Below are positions 41,351-50,201 of a stretch of DNA of 64,000 nt, piece after piece. Positions within the stretch are counted from its first letter, which is position 1; each line of letters starts with the position of its first letter. The translations under genes were made by a program, and so were the position numbers. The notes below the pieces were generated by a model that did no database searches, was not told the DNA's origin, and saw only the letters and a list, made by a program, of their open reading frames with translations. The DNA comes from Jiangella asiatica (GTDB lineage: Bacteria; Actinomycetota; Actinomycetes; Jiangellales; Jiangellaceae). The stretch is from NCBI RefSeq assembly GCF_004349065.1, contig NZ_SMKZ01000011.1, forward strand, positions 1 to 64,000, in the 5' to 3' direction.

Positions 41351-42387
41351 GCGGCACCCCGTCCGGCGGCGTCGACGGCCTCGACTCGCGGGCCTTGGAA
41401 CGGTACTTCACCGAATGCGTCCCTGGCTTCCGGGGCCGGCTCACGGCCAGACTGCTCCAAGGCGGCCGGTCCAATCTGACGTACCGGCTGACCGATGGGC
41501 GGACGGCCTGGGTGTTGCGCCGCCCCCCGCTTGGTGGCCTCACTCCGTCCGCACACGACATGTACCGCGAGTACCGGGTCGTGTCCGCGCTGGGCGATAG
41601 CCCTGTGCCGGTTGCCCGGGCGGTCGCATTCGCCGACGCAGGCGTGCTGGGTGTGCCGTTCTCCGTGGTGGAGTACGTGGACGGCCCGGTCCTGCGCACT
41701 CAGGCGCAGCTGCACGCGCTGCCATCGGCCGACATTCACCGCTGCGCTTTCGGACTCGTCGACGTTCTGGCGCGTCTGCACGCCGTGGAGCCCGCGAGCG
41801 TCGAGCTGGCCGATTTCGGTCGCCCGCAGGGATACCTCGGCCGCCAGGTGCGGCGCTGGAACGATCAGTGGCACCGGGTCAGCACCGGCCGGCTCGACGA
41901 CGTCGACACTCTCCACGCGCGGCTGGCCGACGCCTGCCCCACGGAATGCGCCGTGTCGATCGTGCACGGCGACTTCCGTATCGACAACGCGATCCTGGAC
42001 CCGAGGGATCCGGCCGTCGTGCGGGCCATCGTCGACTGGGAGATGGCCACGCTCGGCGATCCGCTTGCCGACCTCGGCCTGCACCTGGTCTACTCCGACC
42101 CGGCGTTCGAACCGGTCCTGGCCGGCTCGGCAGCCTCCACCAGCCGGCGGCTCCCAGCCGCGGCAGACCTCGCCCAGCGCTACGCCGACTCGACCGGCCG
42201 GGATCTGGCCGGGCTGGCGTTCTACGTCGCGCTCGGCTATTTCAAGATCGCTGTCATCGCCGAGGGCATTCACGCCCGCTACCGCCAGGGTCTGACGCGC
42301 GGCACGGGATTCGACACGGTCGGCGACGCGGTGGCTCCGCTGGCCGCGGCCGGCCTGCGCGCGCTGGGGCGATCCTGGCCGTGGTAG
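41347..42387 (+). CDS. APH-family phosphotransferase (ACAD10/11 kinase-domain-like)
   Basis: 346 aa from the GTG at 41347 overlapping the dehydrogenase stop; upstream open sequence lacks family similarity. Features: LLQGGRSNLTYRLTDG (nucleotide loop), AWVLRRPPLG (lysine-equivalent strand), Brenner motif VHGDFRIDNAILD with catalytic Asp and Asn, and IVDWEMATLGDPLADLG with the metal-binding Asp. This subgroup phosphorylates the 4-hydroxyl of 4-hydroxyacyl-CoA in levulinate-type catabolism. An aminoglycoside kinase role is unlikely given the coupling to an acyl-CoA dehydrogenase. Confidence 0.85.
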   Translation: MSGTPSGGVDGLDSRALERYFTECVPGFRGRLTARLLQGGRSNLTYRLTDGRTAWVLRRPPLGGLTPSAHDMYREYRVVSALGDSPVPVARAVAFADAGVLGVPFSVVEYVDGPVLRTQAQLHALPSADIHRCAFGLVDVLARLHAVEPASVELADFGRPQGYLGRQVRRWNDQWHRVSTGRLDDVDTLHARLADACPTECAVSIVHGDFRIDNAILDPRDPAVVRAIVDWEMATLGDPLADLGLHLVYSDPAFEPVLAGSAASTSRRLPAAADLAQRYADSTGRDLAGLAFYVALGYFKIAVIAEGIHARYRQGLTRGTGFDTVGDAVAPLAAAGLRALGRSWPW

Positions 42388-42417
42388 GGGTACGCGTCGG
42401 CTGGCGGCAGCGGCCGG

Positions 42418-43992
42418 TCAGTGCCCGGCATCCGGAAGCACGTCGGCCACCAGCCGCTGGCGCAGCAGGTTCTTGCGGGTCTTGCCGGTGGACGTCTTCG
42501 GCAGGGGACCGAACACGACGCGCTTGGGCGCCTTGAACGCGGCGATCCGGCCGCGGACGTGACGGATCAGGTCCTCCTCGTCAGCCGCCCGGTCGGGCTT
42601 GAGGTCGACGAACGCGACCGGCACCTCCCCCCACCTGTCATGAGCCACGCCGACCACCGCGCTCTCCAGCACGGCCGGGTGGCTGTCCAGAACGCGTTCC
42701 ACCTCGACGGATGAGATGTTCTCCCCTCCGGAGATGATGATGTCCTTGCGGCGGTCCCGGATCTCGAGGTAGCCGTCCGGGTGCCGGACGGCCAGATCGC
42801 CGGTGCGCAGCCAGCCGTCCACCGTGGCCTCGCGGGTCGCGGTGTCGTCGCGGTAGTAGCCCAGCATGACGTCGTTGCCGCGCACGGCCACTTCCCCGAG
42901 CGTCGTCGCGTCCGCGGTCACGTCCGCGCCGTGCTCGTCCACCACCCGCAACGGGCTCGCGATCACGTTCGGCACGCCCTGCCGAGCCCGCAGCACCGCT
43001 TGCTGATCCGGTGACGCCGCATCCCAGTCCGGGTTCCACTGGTTGACGGCGATGGGCCCGAAGGTCTCGGTGAGCCCGTACAGGTGCGTCACGTCCATGT
43101 TCAGCTCGCGCATCCGCGCCAGCAACGTGGGCGACGGCGGTGCGCCGCCCGTGGTCACCGCCACCGCCGATTCCAGCGCCGGGCCGGCGGCCTCCGGCGC
43201 GTTCGCGATCATGGACAGCACCGTCGGTGCGGCACTGAAGTGCGTGATGCGGTGCCGGCGAAGGAGCCCCCAGATGGCGTCGGGATCGATCGAGCGCAGG
43301 CACACATGCGTGGCACCGGCCGCGGTGACGGCCCATGGGAAGCTCCAGCCGTGGCAGTGGAACATCGGCAACGTCCACAGGTAGCGGCTGGCCGGGTCGA
43401 GGCCGTTGTGCAACGCCATCGCCAGCGCTTGCAGGTAGGCGCCCCGGTGGTGGTACATCACGCCCTTCGGCGGCCCGGTGGTGCCGCTGGTGTAGTTGAC
43501 GGCCAGGAGCGTCGTCTCGTCGGCGATGGGGATCGGCGCGGGCGTCGCCACGGCCAGCCGCCGCTCGTACTCGTCGTCGGGACCGCCGGCGATCACCGCG
43601 CGAACGCCGGCGGCATCCACGATCCGGCGGGCGGCCTCGGCGAACTCGGCGGTGGCCACGATCACCGCGGCGCCGCAGTGCCGGATGATGTAGCACAGTT
43701 CGTCCACGGCCAGCCGTGTGTTGAGTGGTACGAGTACCGCTCCGCGGAGCGGAACGCCCTCATGGAGCTCCAGCATCACGTGGCTGTTGGCGCACAGCGC
43801 CGCGACTCGATCGCCTTCGCCCACCCCGAGACTGTCCAGTAGCCCGGTCAGCGCCCTCGACCGTTCGGCGAGCTCCCCGTAGGTGAAGACGCGGTCGCCG
43901 TCGACGACCGCGGTACGGCCCGCGAAGACGACCGCTGACCGGCGCAGGAACGCCGTCGGGGTCAGTGGCTCGAACGTGAACTCAGCCACCAC
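42418..43992 (-). CDS. acyl-CoA synthetase (AMP-forming, ANL superfamily)
   Basis: 524 aa; GTG at 43992 or, better spaced from GAGG, the next GTG at 43989. Motifs: [20 protein letters not shown] (A3/P-loop), [11 protein letters not shown] (A5), [11 protein letters not shown] (A7), [19 protein letters not shown] (A8 hinge) and [11 protein letters not shown] with the C-terminal catalytic Lys (A10). Activates a carboxylic acid to its CoA thioester. It is the last gene of the rhamnosidase operon, overlapping the MBL-like gene by 11 bp, and faces the kinase/dehydrogenase pair 30 bp away. It might supply the CoA ester for that pair. Confidence 0.9.
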   Translation of the reverse strand: MVAEFTFEPLTPTAFLRRSAVVFAGRTAVVDGDRVFTYGELAERSRALTGLLDSLGVGEGDRVAALCANSHVMLELHEGVPLRGAVLVPLNTRLAVDELCYIIRHCGAAVIVATAEFAEAARRIVDAAGVRAVIAGGPDDEYERRLAVATPAPIPIADETTLLAVNYTSGTTGPPKGVMYHHRGAYLQALAMALHNGLDPASRYLWTLPMFHCHGWSFPWAVTAAGATHVCLRSIDPDAIWGLLRRHRITHFSAAPTVLSMIANAPEAAGPALESAVAVTTGGAPPSPTLLARMRELNMDVTHLYGLTETFGPIAVNQWNPDWDAASPDQQAVLRARQGVPNVIASPLRVVDEHGADVTADATTLGEVAVRGNDVMLGYYRDDTATREATVDGWLRTGDLAVRHPDGYLEIRDRRKDIIISGGENISSVEVERVLDSHPAVLESAVVGVAHDRWGEVPVAFVDLKPDRAADEEDLIRHVRGRIAAFKAPKRVVFGPLPKTSTGKTRKNLLRQRLVADVLPDAGH

Positions 43993-44782
43993 TGACCTCG
44001 GCGGTGCTCCCGCCGATCAGCCGGCCCGGATACCGCGTCAGCTGATCCGGGTCGTACAGGGTCAGCGCGTGGTCGGCGACCTCGCTCACCCGGTCGAACA
44101 CGTCCAACGCCTCGTAGATGTTCTCGCAGATGCCGATGGGATGCCGCTGGTCCAGGTTGCGGCGGGTGAAGTAGGCGTCGGTGATGGTGACGAGTCCGGA
44201 CTCCGTGTCCGCCTCGACGACGATGCTCGCGCGGTGATGCGCTCCGGCCCACCAGGTCCGCAGCCCGGGGACGATCTCGTCTTCGTCCGCGAGCAGCCGT
44301 ACCCGGTCCCACGCGTCGTGGGTCAGATACGTGAGGACGTCGGGCGGAATGGAGCTCCAGCGGTCGTCGTGTGGGTGCCGCTTGGTCCGGTGGAAATGCG
44401 TCCATCCCCGCTCGGCCAGAAAGATCTCCGCGTTCGGGAAGTGTGCGACGTTGGACGTGGTGTAGAGCTGGAGTGGAGTGAGGATCACTTGGGTGATCTC
44501 CTCCGGTTCCACGGACAACGCGCGCAGCTGGTCGGGCAGCCATTGGCCGGGCTCACGCCGCATGGCCGCCCGCTCCCCGAGGAACGACGCCCACTGGCTG
44601 TTCATGGGCGTGAGATCCTCCGCCGGACCGGTGCTCACCAGCGCGTTGACGCCGCCGCCCTGAATGAGGAAGGCCTGGAAAGCCAGCCGGCACCACTGGT
44701 CCCAGTCCGACATCCAGTACACCTCGGGGCCCGGAACCTCTCCGTCACCCACATGCAGCAGCCTGATCTCGAAACCCATCAT
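43982..44782 (-). CDS. MBL-fold protein lacking the metal-binding motif
   Basis: 266 aa (an ATG one codon later is equally possible). The fold is recognisable as metallo-beta-lactamase-like of the lactonase type: AFLIQGGGVNALVSTGP, then SVEPEEITQVILTPLQLYTT with NVAHFPNAEIFLAERGW, and GAHHRASIVVEADTESG before TITDAYF. Where active members have H-x-H-x-D-H after the VILT strand, this protein has P-L-Q-L-Y-T, so none of those ligands remains; a later His and the Asp of TDA survive. It is probably not a zinc hydrolase of the usual kind. Between an alcohol dehydrogenase and an acyl-CoA synthetase gene, a sugar-lactone handling or metal-independent role can be imagined but not shown. Confidence 0.65.
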   Translation of the reverse strand: MMGFEIRLLHVGDGEVPGPEVYWMSDWDQWCRLAFQAFLIQGGGVNALVSTGPAEDLTPMNSQWASFLGERAAMRREPGQWLPDQLRALSVEPEEITQVILTPLQLYTTSNVAHFPNAEIFLAERGWTHFHRTKRHPHDDRWSSIPPDVLTYLTHDAWDRVRLLADEDEIVPGLRTWWAGAHHRASIVVEADTESGLVTITDAYFTRRNLDQRHPIGICENIYEALDVFDRVSEVADHALTLYDPDQLTRYPGRLIGGSTAEVSGG

Positions 44783-44822
44783 CGCCCTTTCGTTGGCATC
44801 TTCGTCGTGGCGGCCAGTCGCC

Positions 44823-45752
44823 TCAGCGGACGAGCACCGCCTTGACCGCGCCGGCGGTGCCGGCCATGAGCTTGGTGAAGATGTCGACCCCCTCGCCGAG
44901 AGGGAACGGGGTGTACCAGTCCAGCGGCAGCTCGGCCGCCAGTTTCACGGCCGCGGCGAAATCGGCCCGCGTGTAGCAGTAGGAACCCAGGACCCGCTTC
45001 TCCTCACGGACGATGTCCTGCCCGTCGAAGCCGGGCTCACGGCTCTGCAGTCCGATCCACACCGCCGTGCCACCTGGACGAAGCACGTCGAGCGAGGCGC
45101 GGTGGGTGGCCTCGGCACCGACGGCGTCGATCACGACGTCGTACTCGCCCTGCAGTGCCGTTGCGGTGCTCGACGCCCCGAGCCGCCGCGCCGTCTCCAG
45201 CCGGTGGGCGTCGAGATCGCACACGTCGACCCGGGCGAAGCGGCGCCGGGCGATGAGAAGGCACATGAGGCCGACGGCGCCGGCACCGATGACCGCGATT
45301 CGGTCGGACGGGTCGGGGTTGGCGAGGCCAAGGGCATGGACGGCGTTCGCCAGCGGTTCGACCATCGCCGCCGTTTCGAACGTCATCGCAGGGTCGATCT
45401 CGTGGATCGCCCGTTCCGGGACCGCGACGGCCTCGGCGAAGGCGCCTGGCCGATCGATGCCGACGATGGCGCGGTCACGGCACAGGTTGTCCTCACCCGC
45501 GACGCACCTGTCACACTCGCCGCAGCTGAGCAGCGGGTTGACCGTCACCCGCCGGTTTCCCACCAGGCCGCCGAGCTCATGCCCCATGATCAGGGGCGGC
45601 CTGCGCAGGGTCTGCGGACCGATACCGTGGAGCTCGCTCCCGCAGATGCCAACGGCCCGGACGTCGACGATGACGTCACCGGGTGCCGCCTCGGGCGGTG
45701 GAACGTCCAGCATCTCGACGGTCTCCGGGCGGGTGAACACCATGGCCTTCAT
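44823..45752 (-). CDS. zinc-dependent alcohol/polyol dehydrogenase (MDR family)
   Basis: 309 aa. Catalytic zinc site: VGICGSELHG and GHELGG. Structural zinc site: CGECDRCVAGEDNLC. Rossmann domain: IAVIGAGAVGLMCLL and an NAD-type acidic loop (VDVCDLD). Shorter than the usual 340-350 residues, but with all key motifs. Likely oxidises a sugar, polyol or keto-deoxy sugar acid in the rhamnose pathway. ATGA overlap with the 2-hydroxyacid dehydrogenase; 40 nt before the MBL-like gene. Confidence 0.87.
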   Translation of the reverse strand: MKAMVFTRPETVEMLDVPPPEAAPGDVIVDVRAVGICGSELHGIGPQTLRRPPLIMGHELGGLVGNRRVTVNPLLSCGECDRCVAGEDNLCRDRAIVGIDRPGAFAEAVAVPERAIHEIDPAMTFETAAMVEPLANAVHALGLANPDPSDRIAVIGAGAVGLMCLLIARRRFARVDVCDLDAHRLETARRLGASSTATALQGEYDVVIDAVGAEATHRASLDVLRPGGTAVWIGLQSREPGFDGQDIVREEKRVLGSYCYTRADFAAAVKLAAELPLDWYTPFPLGEGVDIFTKLMAGTAGAVKAVLVR

Positions 45753-46699
45753 GCCGTCACCCCTTGGTCGTCGGCGCCGAGTAGTTCCCGCACCTTGTGC
45801 GCCGCCCGGATCCGTAGTTGTGGGAGCGAGCCCGTCGAGAGGTAGGCGACATGCGGTGTGACGAGAACCCGAGGATGGGCTGCGAGCCGGGCCGATACAC
45901 CCGTCGGCGGCTCGCTGGCCAGCACATCGAGGGAGGCGAAACCGACCTGGCCGGCCTCCAGAGCGGCCAGCAGGGCGGCCTCGTCGACCAAACCCCCGCG
46001 CGCGGTGTTGACCAGGTGTCCTGACGGACCCAGGGCATCGAGGACGGCGCCGGTGACCACGTGCTCGGTCTCGCGGGTCAGTGCGAGATGCAGACTCAGG
46101 TGGTTCGCCGCGTTGGCCAGCTCCTCAAGTGACTCGGCCACGGTGATGCCGGCGGGCACGTCGGTGACGAACGGATCCCACATCTGAACCGGGAACCCCA
46201 GCCCACGCAGCCTGGTGGCAACTCCGCGGCCGATCCGGCCGAAACCGGCCAGACCGACCACGTCCTCGCGCAACGGCACCGGCTCCGCGATGCCCTCGGT
46301 GGTCCAGCCACGCTCGGCGAATGACCGAGCGGCGCTGACCAGCCGCCTGCTGTGCGCGTGGATGGCGGCGGCCGCGTGGTCGGCGACCTCGTCGATGCAG
46401 TAGTCATCGACATTGCCGACCTTGATGCCGAGCCGCCGGGCGGCTTCGAGGTCGACGTTGTCGAGGCCGATGCCGTAGCGGACCACTGCCCGCAGTCCGG
46501 GCAGGCTCTCCAGAACGCGGCCGGTGATAGGCGCCCATTGGACCATGAGCGCGTCGGCGCCCCGGCCGACCTCGATGACCTCATCCTCCGTGGTGACGTG
46601 GTGGCGTGTCACGGTGAACGCGTCGCCGAGTTCGGCACGTTCATGGGAGCCGTCGCCGAGGTTGGTGTCGGTGATGACCACCCAGTGGCCGTCGGTCAT
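45749..46699 (-). CDS. D-isomer-specific 2-hydroxyacid dehydrogenase (CtBP-like)
   Basis: 316 aa. NAD site VGLAGFGRIGRGVATRLRGLGF; catalytic Arg in NTARGGLVDEAALL; Glu in LDVLASEPP and His in LVTPHVAYLS. Reduces or oxidises 2-keto/2-hydroxy acids. Linked by ATGA overlaps to genes on both sides. In this setting a role on the keto-deoxy acid or its aldol product (pyruvate, lactaldehyde-derived lactate) is plausible. Confidence 0.88.
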   Translation of the reverse strand: MTDGHWVVITDTNLGDGSHERAELGDAFTVTRHHVTTEDEVIEVGRGADALMVQWAPITGRVLESLPGLRAVVRYGIGLDNVDLEAARRLGIKVGNVDDYCIDEVADHAAAAIHAHSRRLVSAARSFAERGWTTEGIAEPVPLREDVVGLAGFGRIGRGVATRLRGLGFPVQMWDPFVTDVPAGITVAESLEELANAANHLSLHLALTRETEHVVTGAVLDALGPSGHLVNTARGGLVDEAALLAALEAGQVGFASLDVLASEPPTGVSARLAAHPRVLVTPHVAYLSTGSLPQLRIRAAHKVRELLGADDQGVTA

Positions 46700-47523
46700 G
46701 CCCCGCTCCCGTCTGCCGTCACCTGCGCGGCATTGCCGGCGAACGTCGACGTCTCGCCCAGACCCTCGGGCCCCATGGCGGAGTAGCCGCCATCCACCAT
46801 GAGCTCGGTTCCGGTGATGAAGCTGGCTTCGGACGAGCAGAGGAACACGATGGCCTTCGCCACCTCCTCTGGTTCACCCAGACGGCGCAGCAGGTGATAC
46901 CTGCCCCATACCGGCTCCCAGCGTTCCCGGTCGCCGTCGGCGGCCTTGCTCACCTCGGCTGTCCAGATCCACCCTGGGCTGACCACGTTGACCCGGATAC
47001 CGTCCGGTGCGAGATCCATCGCCATGCACCGGGTGAGCCCCACGATCGCCGCCTTCGAGGTGTTGTAGGTCCACCGCCGTGGCTGGGCGATGTGGGCGGA
47101 GATGCTCGCCGTGTTCACCACCGCCGCGCCCTCGGTGCCGGCCAGGTACGGCCGTGCCTCCTGCACCACGTTGCTGATGCCGCCGACGTTCACCCGCAGC
47201 ACCCGGTCCCACTCGTCGGGCGTGACGTCGACGCCGCGGGCCAGGAAGTTGACGGCACAGTTGACGACGGTGTCGAGGCGTCCGTGGCGCTGGGCCACCG
47301 ACGCCAGGGCGGCACCGACGGCCGGCCGGTCGCTGACATCGAGTGCCACCGTCGTGACGTCGTAGCCGCTGTCACGGATGACCGCCCCGGCTTCCTCAAG
47401 AGCGGCCTGATCGACATCGATCATCGCCACATGAGCTCCACGCGACGCCAGCTCGTGAGCCGTGGCTCGTCCGATCCCGGATGCGGCGCCGCTGACGACA
47501 CCGACGCGACCGCGCCATTCCAT
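46696..47523 (-). CDS. short-chain dehydrogenase/reductase
   Basis: 275 aa. Classical SDR: nucleotide motif VVSGAASGIGRATAHELASR, NNAG equivalent changed to VVNCAVNFLA, catalytic Ser in NTASISAH, YNTSK with Tyr and Lys, and VSPGWIWT. The C-terminus is longer than usual, by about 25 residues after ELMVDGGYSAMG. Likely an NAD(P)-dependent sugar or sugar-acid dehydrogenase, for example L-rhamnose or L-fucose 1-dehydrogenase type; substrate not certain. AAGGAGG lies ~11 nt before the ATG; 42 nt after the binding-protein gene. Confidence 0.87.
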   Translation of the reverse strand: MEWRGRVGVVSGAASGIGRATAHELASRGAHVAMIDVDQAALEEAGAVIRDSGYDVTTVALDVSDRPAVGAALASVAQRHGRLDTVVNCAVNFLARGVDVTPDEWDRVLRVNVGGISNVVQEARPYLAGTEGAAVVNTASISAHIAQPRRWTYNTSKAAIVGLTRCMAMDLAPDGIRVNVVSPGWIWTAEVSKAADGDRERWEPVWGRYHLLRRLGEPEEVAKAIVFLCSSEASFITGTELMVDGGYSAMGPEGLGETSTFAGNAAQVTADGSGA

Positions 47524-47565
47524 CAGTCTCTGACCTCCTTGCGCCGGTCCTCGCCGGCTGGACCG

Positions 47566-49161
47566 TCATCTGTTCAGCGAGATGTTCTCGAAGATCGGGA
47601 TCTTGTACCGCAGCCGTTCCGGCTCGTCGAAGTCGACGCTCTCGATGTCCGGCGAGTAGATCCATCCGATCGGTGTGGACGTCGTCCACACCCAGGGCAT
47701 CTCGGCGGCGAGGATCTCGTCGGCGGCGGACCACAGCTCATTCCGCCTCGCCGGGTCGGCCACCTGCCGCGCCTGGTCGACGTACGAGTCGAACTCGGCG
47801 TTGTCGAAACCCATCGAGTTGAGGTCACCGGAGGAGTGGAAGAACCGGTACGGCAGAGCGTCGGGCATCAGGAAGCCGGCCATCGTCCAGCACACGGCCT
47901 GGTAGTCACCGGCGAGGTACGCCGCGAGCCGATCCGCCCCGCTGACGTTCTGCACGCTCACCTTCATCCCGGCCGCGCTGAGCTGGCGCTCGATCACCGA
48001 CGTCGCGCGGATGTCCGGCCGGCAGTCGTAGGTGAACTCGAGCGGTCGTCCGGTGTCGGCCTCGTACTCTGCGACCAGCGCCTTGGCGGCCTCGAGGTCG
48101 AATGGCGGGTTCGACGCGTCGTTGTGGAAGGGGTCGGACTCCGGGAAGAGGTTGTACGCCTCCTCGGCCAATCCCTCCATCACCAGGTCGACGATCTCCT
48201 CGCGGTTGATCGCCATGGACACCGCCTGCCGGGCGCGGGGGTCGTCGAACGGCGGGGCCGTCATGTTGAGCGCGATGCTTTCCTGGTCGCTCCCGACGCC
48301 CATGGTGTACTTCACGCGGTCGTTCGTGGTGGCGTCCTTGAGAATGCTGGGCTCGGCGAACCACCCGAGATCGATGTCGCCGGCTTGGATGGCCTGGTAG
48401 AGGGACTGCTCGTCCTGGATGTTCTTCAGCACCACCTGGTCGAGCTGGATCTCCTTCTCGTCCCGGTTCCAGTACTCGGGGTTGCGCACGAGAACGACGT
48501 CGGCACCGGGGGCCCAGGACTCGAGCTTGAAGGGCCCAACACCCGCGGCATGGGCGGTGTAGTCGTCACCGTGCTCCTCCAGCGCGGTGGGGGACGCGAC
48601 GTAGCCGGCGGTGCCCGATCCGTCGAACGCCAACACCGTGGGGAAGTTCGAGAACGGATACTTCAGGGTGAACACCACGGTGGTCTCGTCCGGCGCCGTC
48701 ACCGATTCGACCGACGACAGCAGCGCGGCGGCCGTGGATCCGGCGTCCGGGTCGAGGTGCCGGTCCATGTTGAACTTCACCGCCGCGGCGTCGAAGTCCG
48801 TGCCGTCGCTGAACTTCAGCCCGGCGGGCAGCGTCATCGTCCACACGGTGAAGTCGTCGTTCGGCTCCAGCGATTCGGCGATGTTCGGCGTGGGTTCGTC
48901 GCCCAGACTCTCCACCTTCATCAAGGTGTCGTAGATCGCATACCCCACGGTGGCCATGCCGTTGGCCGAGCCCCGCGCCGGGTCGAGGGTGGTCACGGCC
49001 TCGGCGATGTTCGCCACCAGGACGTTCTCACCAGAGCCCTGGTCGTCCGGCGCCGGACCGCCGGAGCCAGGACTGGGCGACCCACAGGCCGAAGCGGCCA
49101 AGGCCGCGGTGATGACGAGCGCGGCGAGCCTCACCGATGTCGACCGAATGCGTCGTCTCAT
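47566..49161 (-). CDS. oligopeptide/oligosaccharide-binding lipoprotein (SBP family 5)
   Basis: 531 aa from the ATG at 49161 (AAGGAG 9 nt upstream; ATGA overlap with the ATPase gene). Lipobox LAASAC. Family 5 features: TTLDPARGSANGMATVGYAI, PNIAESLEPNDDFTVWTMTL, LKFSDGTDFDAAAVKFNMDR, and FDDPRARQAVSMAINREEIV. The family binds peptides, but many actinobacterial and archaeal members bind oligosaccharides. Encoded with an alpha-L-rhamnosidase, so rhamnosylated oligosaccharides or glycosides are the likely ligand. Confidence 0.9.
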   Translation of the reverse strand: MRRRIRSTSVRLAALVITAALAASACGSPSPGSGGPAPDDQGSGENVLVANIAEAVTTLDPARGSANGMATVGYAIYDTLMKVESLGDEPTPNIAESLEPNDDFTVWTMTLPAGLKFSDGTDFDAAAVKFNMDRHLDPDAGSTAAALLSSVESVTAPDETTVVFTLKYPFSNFPTVLAFDGSGTAGYVASPTALEEHGDDYTAHAAGVGPFKLESWAPGADVVLVRNPEYWNRDEKEIQLDQVVLKNIQDEQSLYQAIQAGDIDLGWFAEPSILKDATTNDRVKYTMGVGSDQESIALNMTAPPFDDPRARQAVSMAINREEIVDLVMEGLAEEAYNLFPESDPFHNDASNPPFDLEAAKALVAEYEADTGRPLEFTYDCRPDIRATSVIERQLSAAGMKVSVQNVSGADRLAAYLAGDYQAVCWTMAGFLMPDALPYRFFHSSGDLNSMGFDNAEFDSYVDQARQVADPARRNELWSAADEILAAEMPWVWTTSTPIGWIYSPDIESVDFDEPERLRYKIPIFENISLNR

Positions 49162-50201
49162 GGCCTTGCACTCCTTTGTGTCGTTCCTTCCGCGGATCCG
49201 GACGGATGCGAGCGGACGTACACGTCGTTCTCTGCCGGAGCGACGGGTATGGGGTGGTGACACGCCACCGCGTGCTCGTCCCCGGTGAGCTCCGGATGGT
49301 CGGTCACACACAGCTGAGTGGCGCGGGGGCAGACCTCCTCGAAACGGCACCCGGCCAGATGTCGCCCGTCGACGGTTGCCGCGCCTCGCGGGACAAGGGG
49401 CTCGCCGACAGCCGCTCCTGGGGTGACCGCCGCGGCGGCATCATGGAGGATCGCCGCATACGGGTGCGTCGGCGCGTTGGCGATGGTGAGCGTCGGCGCC
49501 TCTTCGACGATCTCCCCCGCGTACATGACCGCGGTCCGGTCACACAGCGCGGACACCACGGACAGGTCGTGGGAGATGAACAACATCGCCAGGTTCCGCT
49601 CGGCGCGAAGCCTGGCCAGCAGCTCGAGGATCTGCGCCTGGATCGACACGTCGAGGGCGGAGACCGGCTCGTCGCAGATCAGGACCTCGGGTTCGAGGAC
49701 GATCGCCCGGGCGATCGCGGCGCGCTGGCACTGACCGCCGGAAACCCGGTTCGGCCGGCGGGCGGCCACCTCGGGCGGGATTCCGACCTGGCCCAAGGCG
49801 TCGAGAGCCGTCTTCCGGCGCTGCTCCTTGGTGCCGCGCTTCCAGACCCGAAGCGGTTCGGCCACGGAGTCCAGCAGGGACCGCTTGGGGTTGAACGATC
49901 CGGCGGGGTTCTGGAAGATCGCCTGCACCCGGGACCGGAACCGCCGGTCCGCCCAGGTCACGGCCTGCCCGCGATAGGTCAGGCTGCCCGACGTCAGGTG
50001 GGTGAGGCCGAGCATCGCCCGAGCGGTGGTCGACTTCCCGGATCCGGACTCTCCGACGAGGCCGAGGATCTCACCGGCGTGCAGCGTCACCGACACATCC
50101 CGGATCGCCTCGAACCCCGAGCCGGCCGGCCCCGGATAGACCACGCGGCCGTGGTGGAGAGCGAGCACCGGGTCGTGGTCCGCGCTGTGGGGCTGGTTCA
50201 T
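49158..50201 (-). CDS. ABC transporter ATPase, DppF/OppF type
   Basis: 347 aa from the ATG at 50201 (ATGA overlap with the other ATPase). Walker A GESGSGKST, signature RVSGGQCQRAAIARA, Walker B VLICDEPVSALD and switch His in FISHDLS. The OppD/F C-terminal extension (oligo_HPY) ends with a Cys cluster (CRFEEVCPRATQLC), often an Fe-S site in this family. Confidence 0.92.
   Translation of the reverse strand: MNQPHSADHDPVLALHHGRVVYPGPAGSGFEAIRDVSVTLHAGEILGLVGESGSGKSTTARAMLGLTHLTSGSLTYRGQAVTWADRRFRSRVQAIFQNPAGSFNPKRSLLDSVAEPLRVWKRGTKEQRRKTALDALGQVGIPPEVAARRPNRVSGGQCQRAAIARAIVLEPEVLICDEPVSALDVSIQAQILELLARLRAERNLAMLFISHDLSVVSALCDRTAVMYAGEIVEEAPTLTIANAPTHPYAAILHDAAAAVTPGAAVGEPLVPRGAATVDGRHLAGCRFEEVCPRATQLCVTDHPELTGDEHAVACHHPIPVAPAENDVYVRSHPSGSAEGTTQRSARP

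Noticed and set aside
41347-42387. An aminoglycoside-resistance kinase.
   Set aside because: It has the APH fold motifs, but the GTGA coupling to an acyl-CoA dehydrogenase points to the ACAD10/11-type metabolic kinase.
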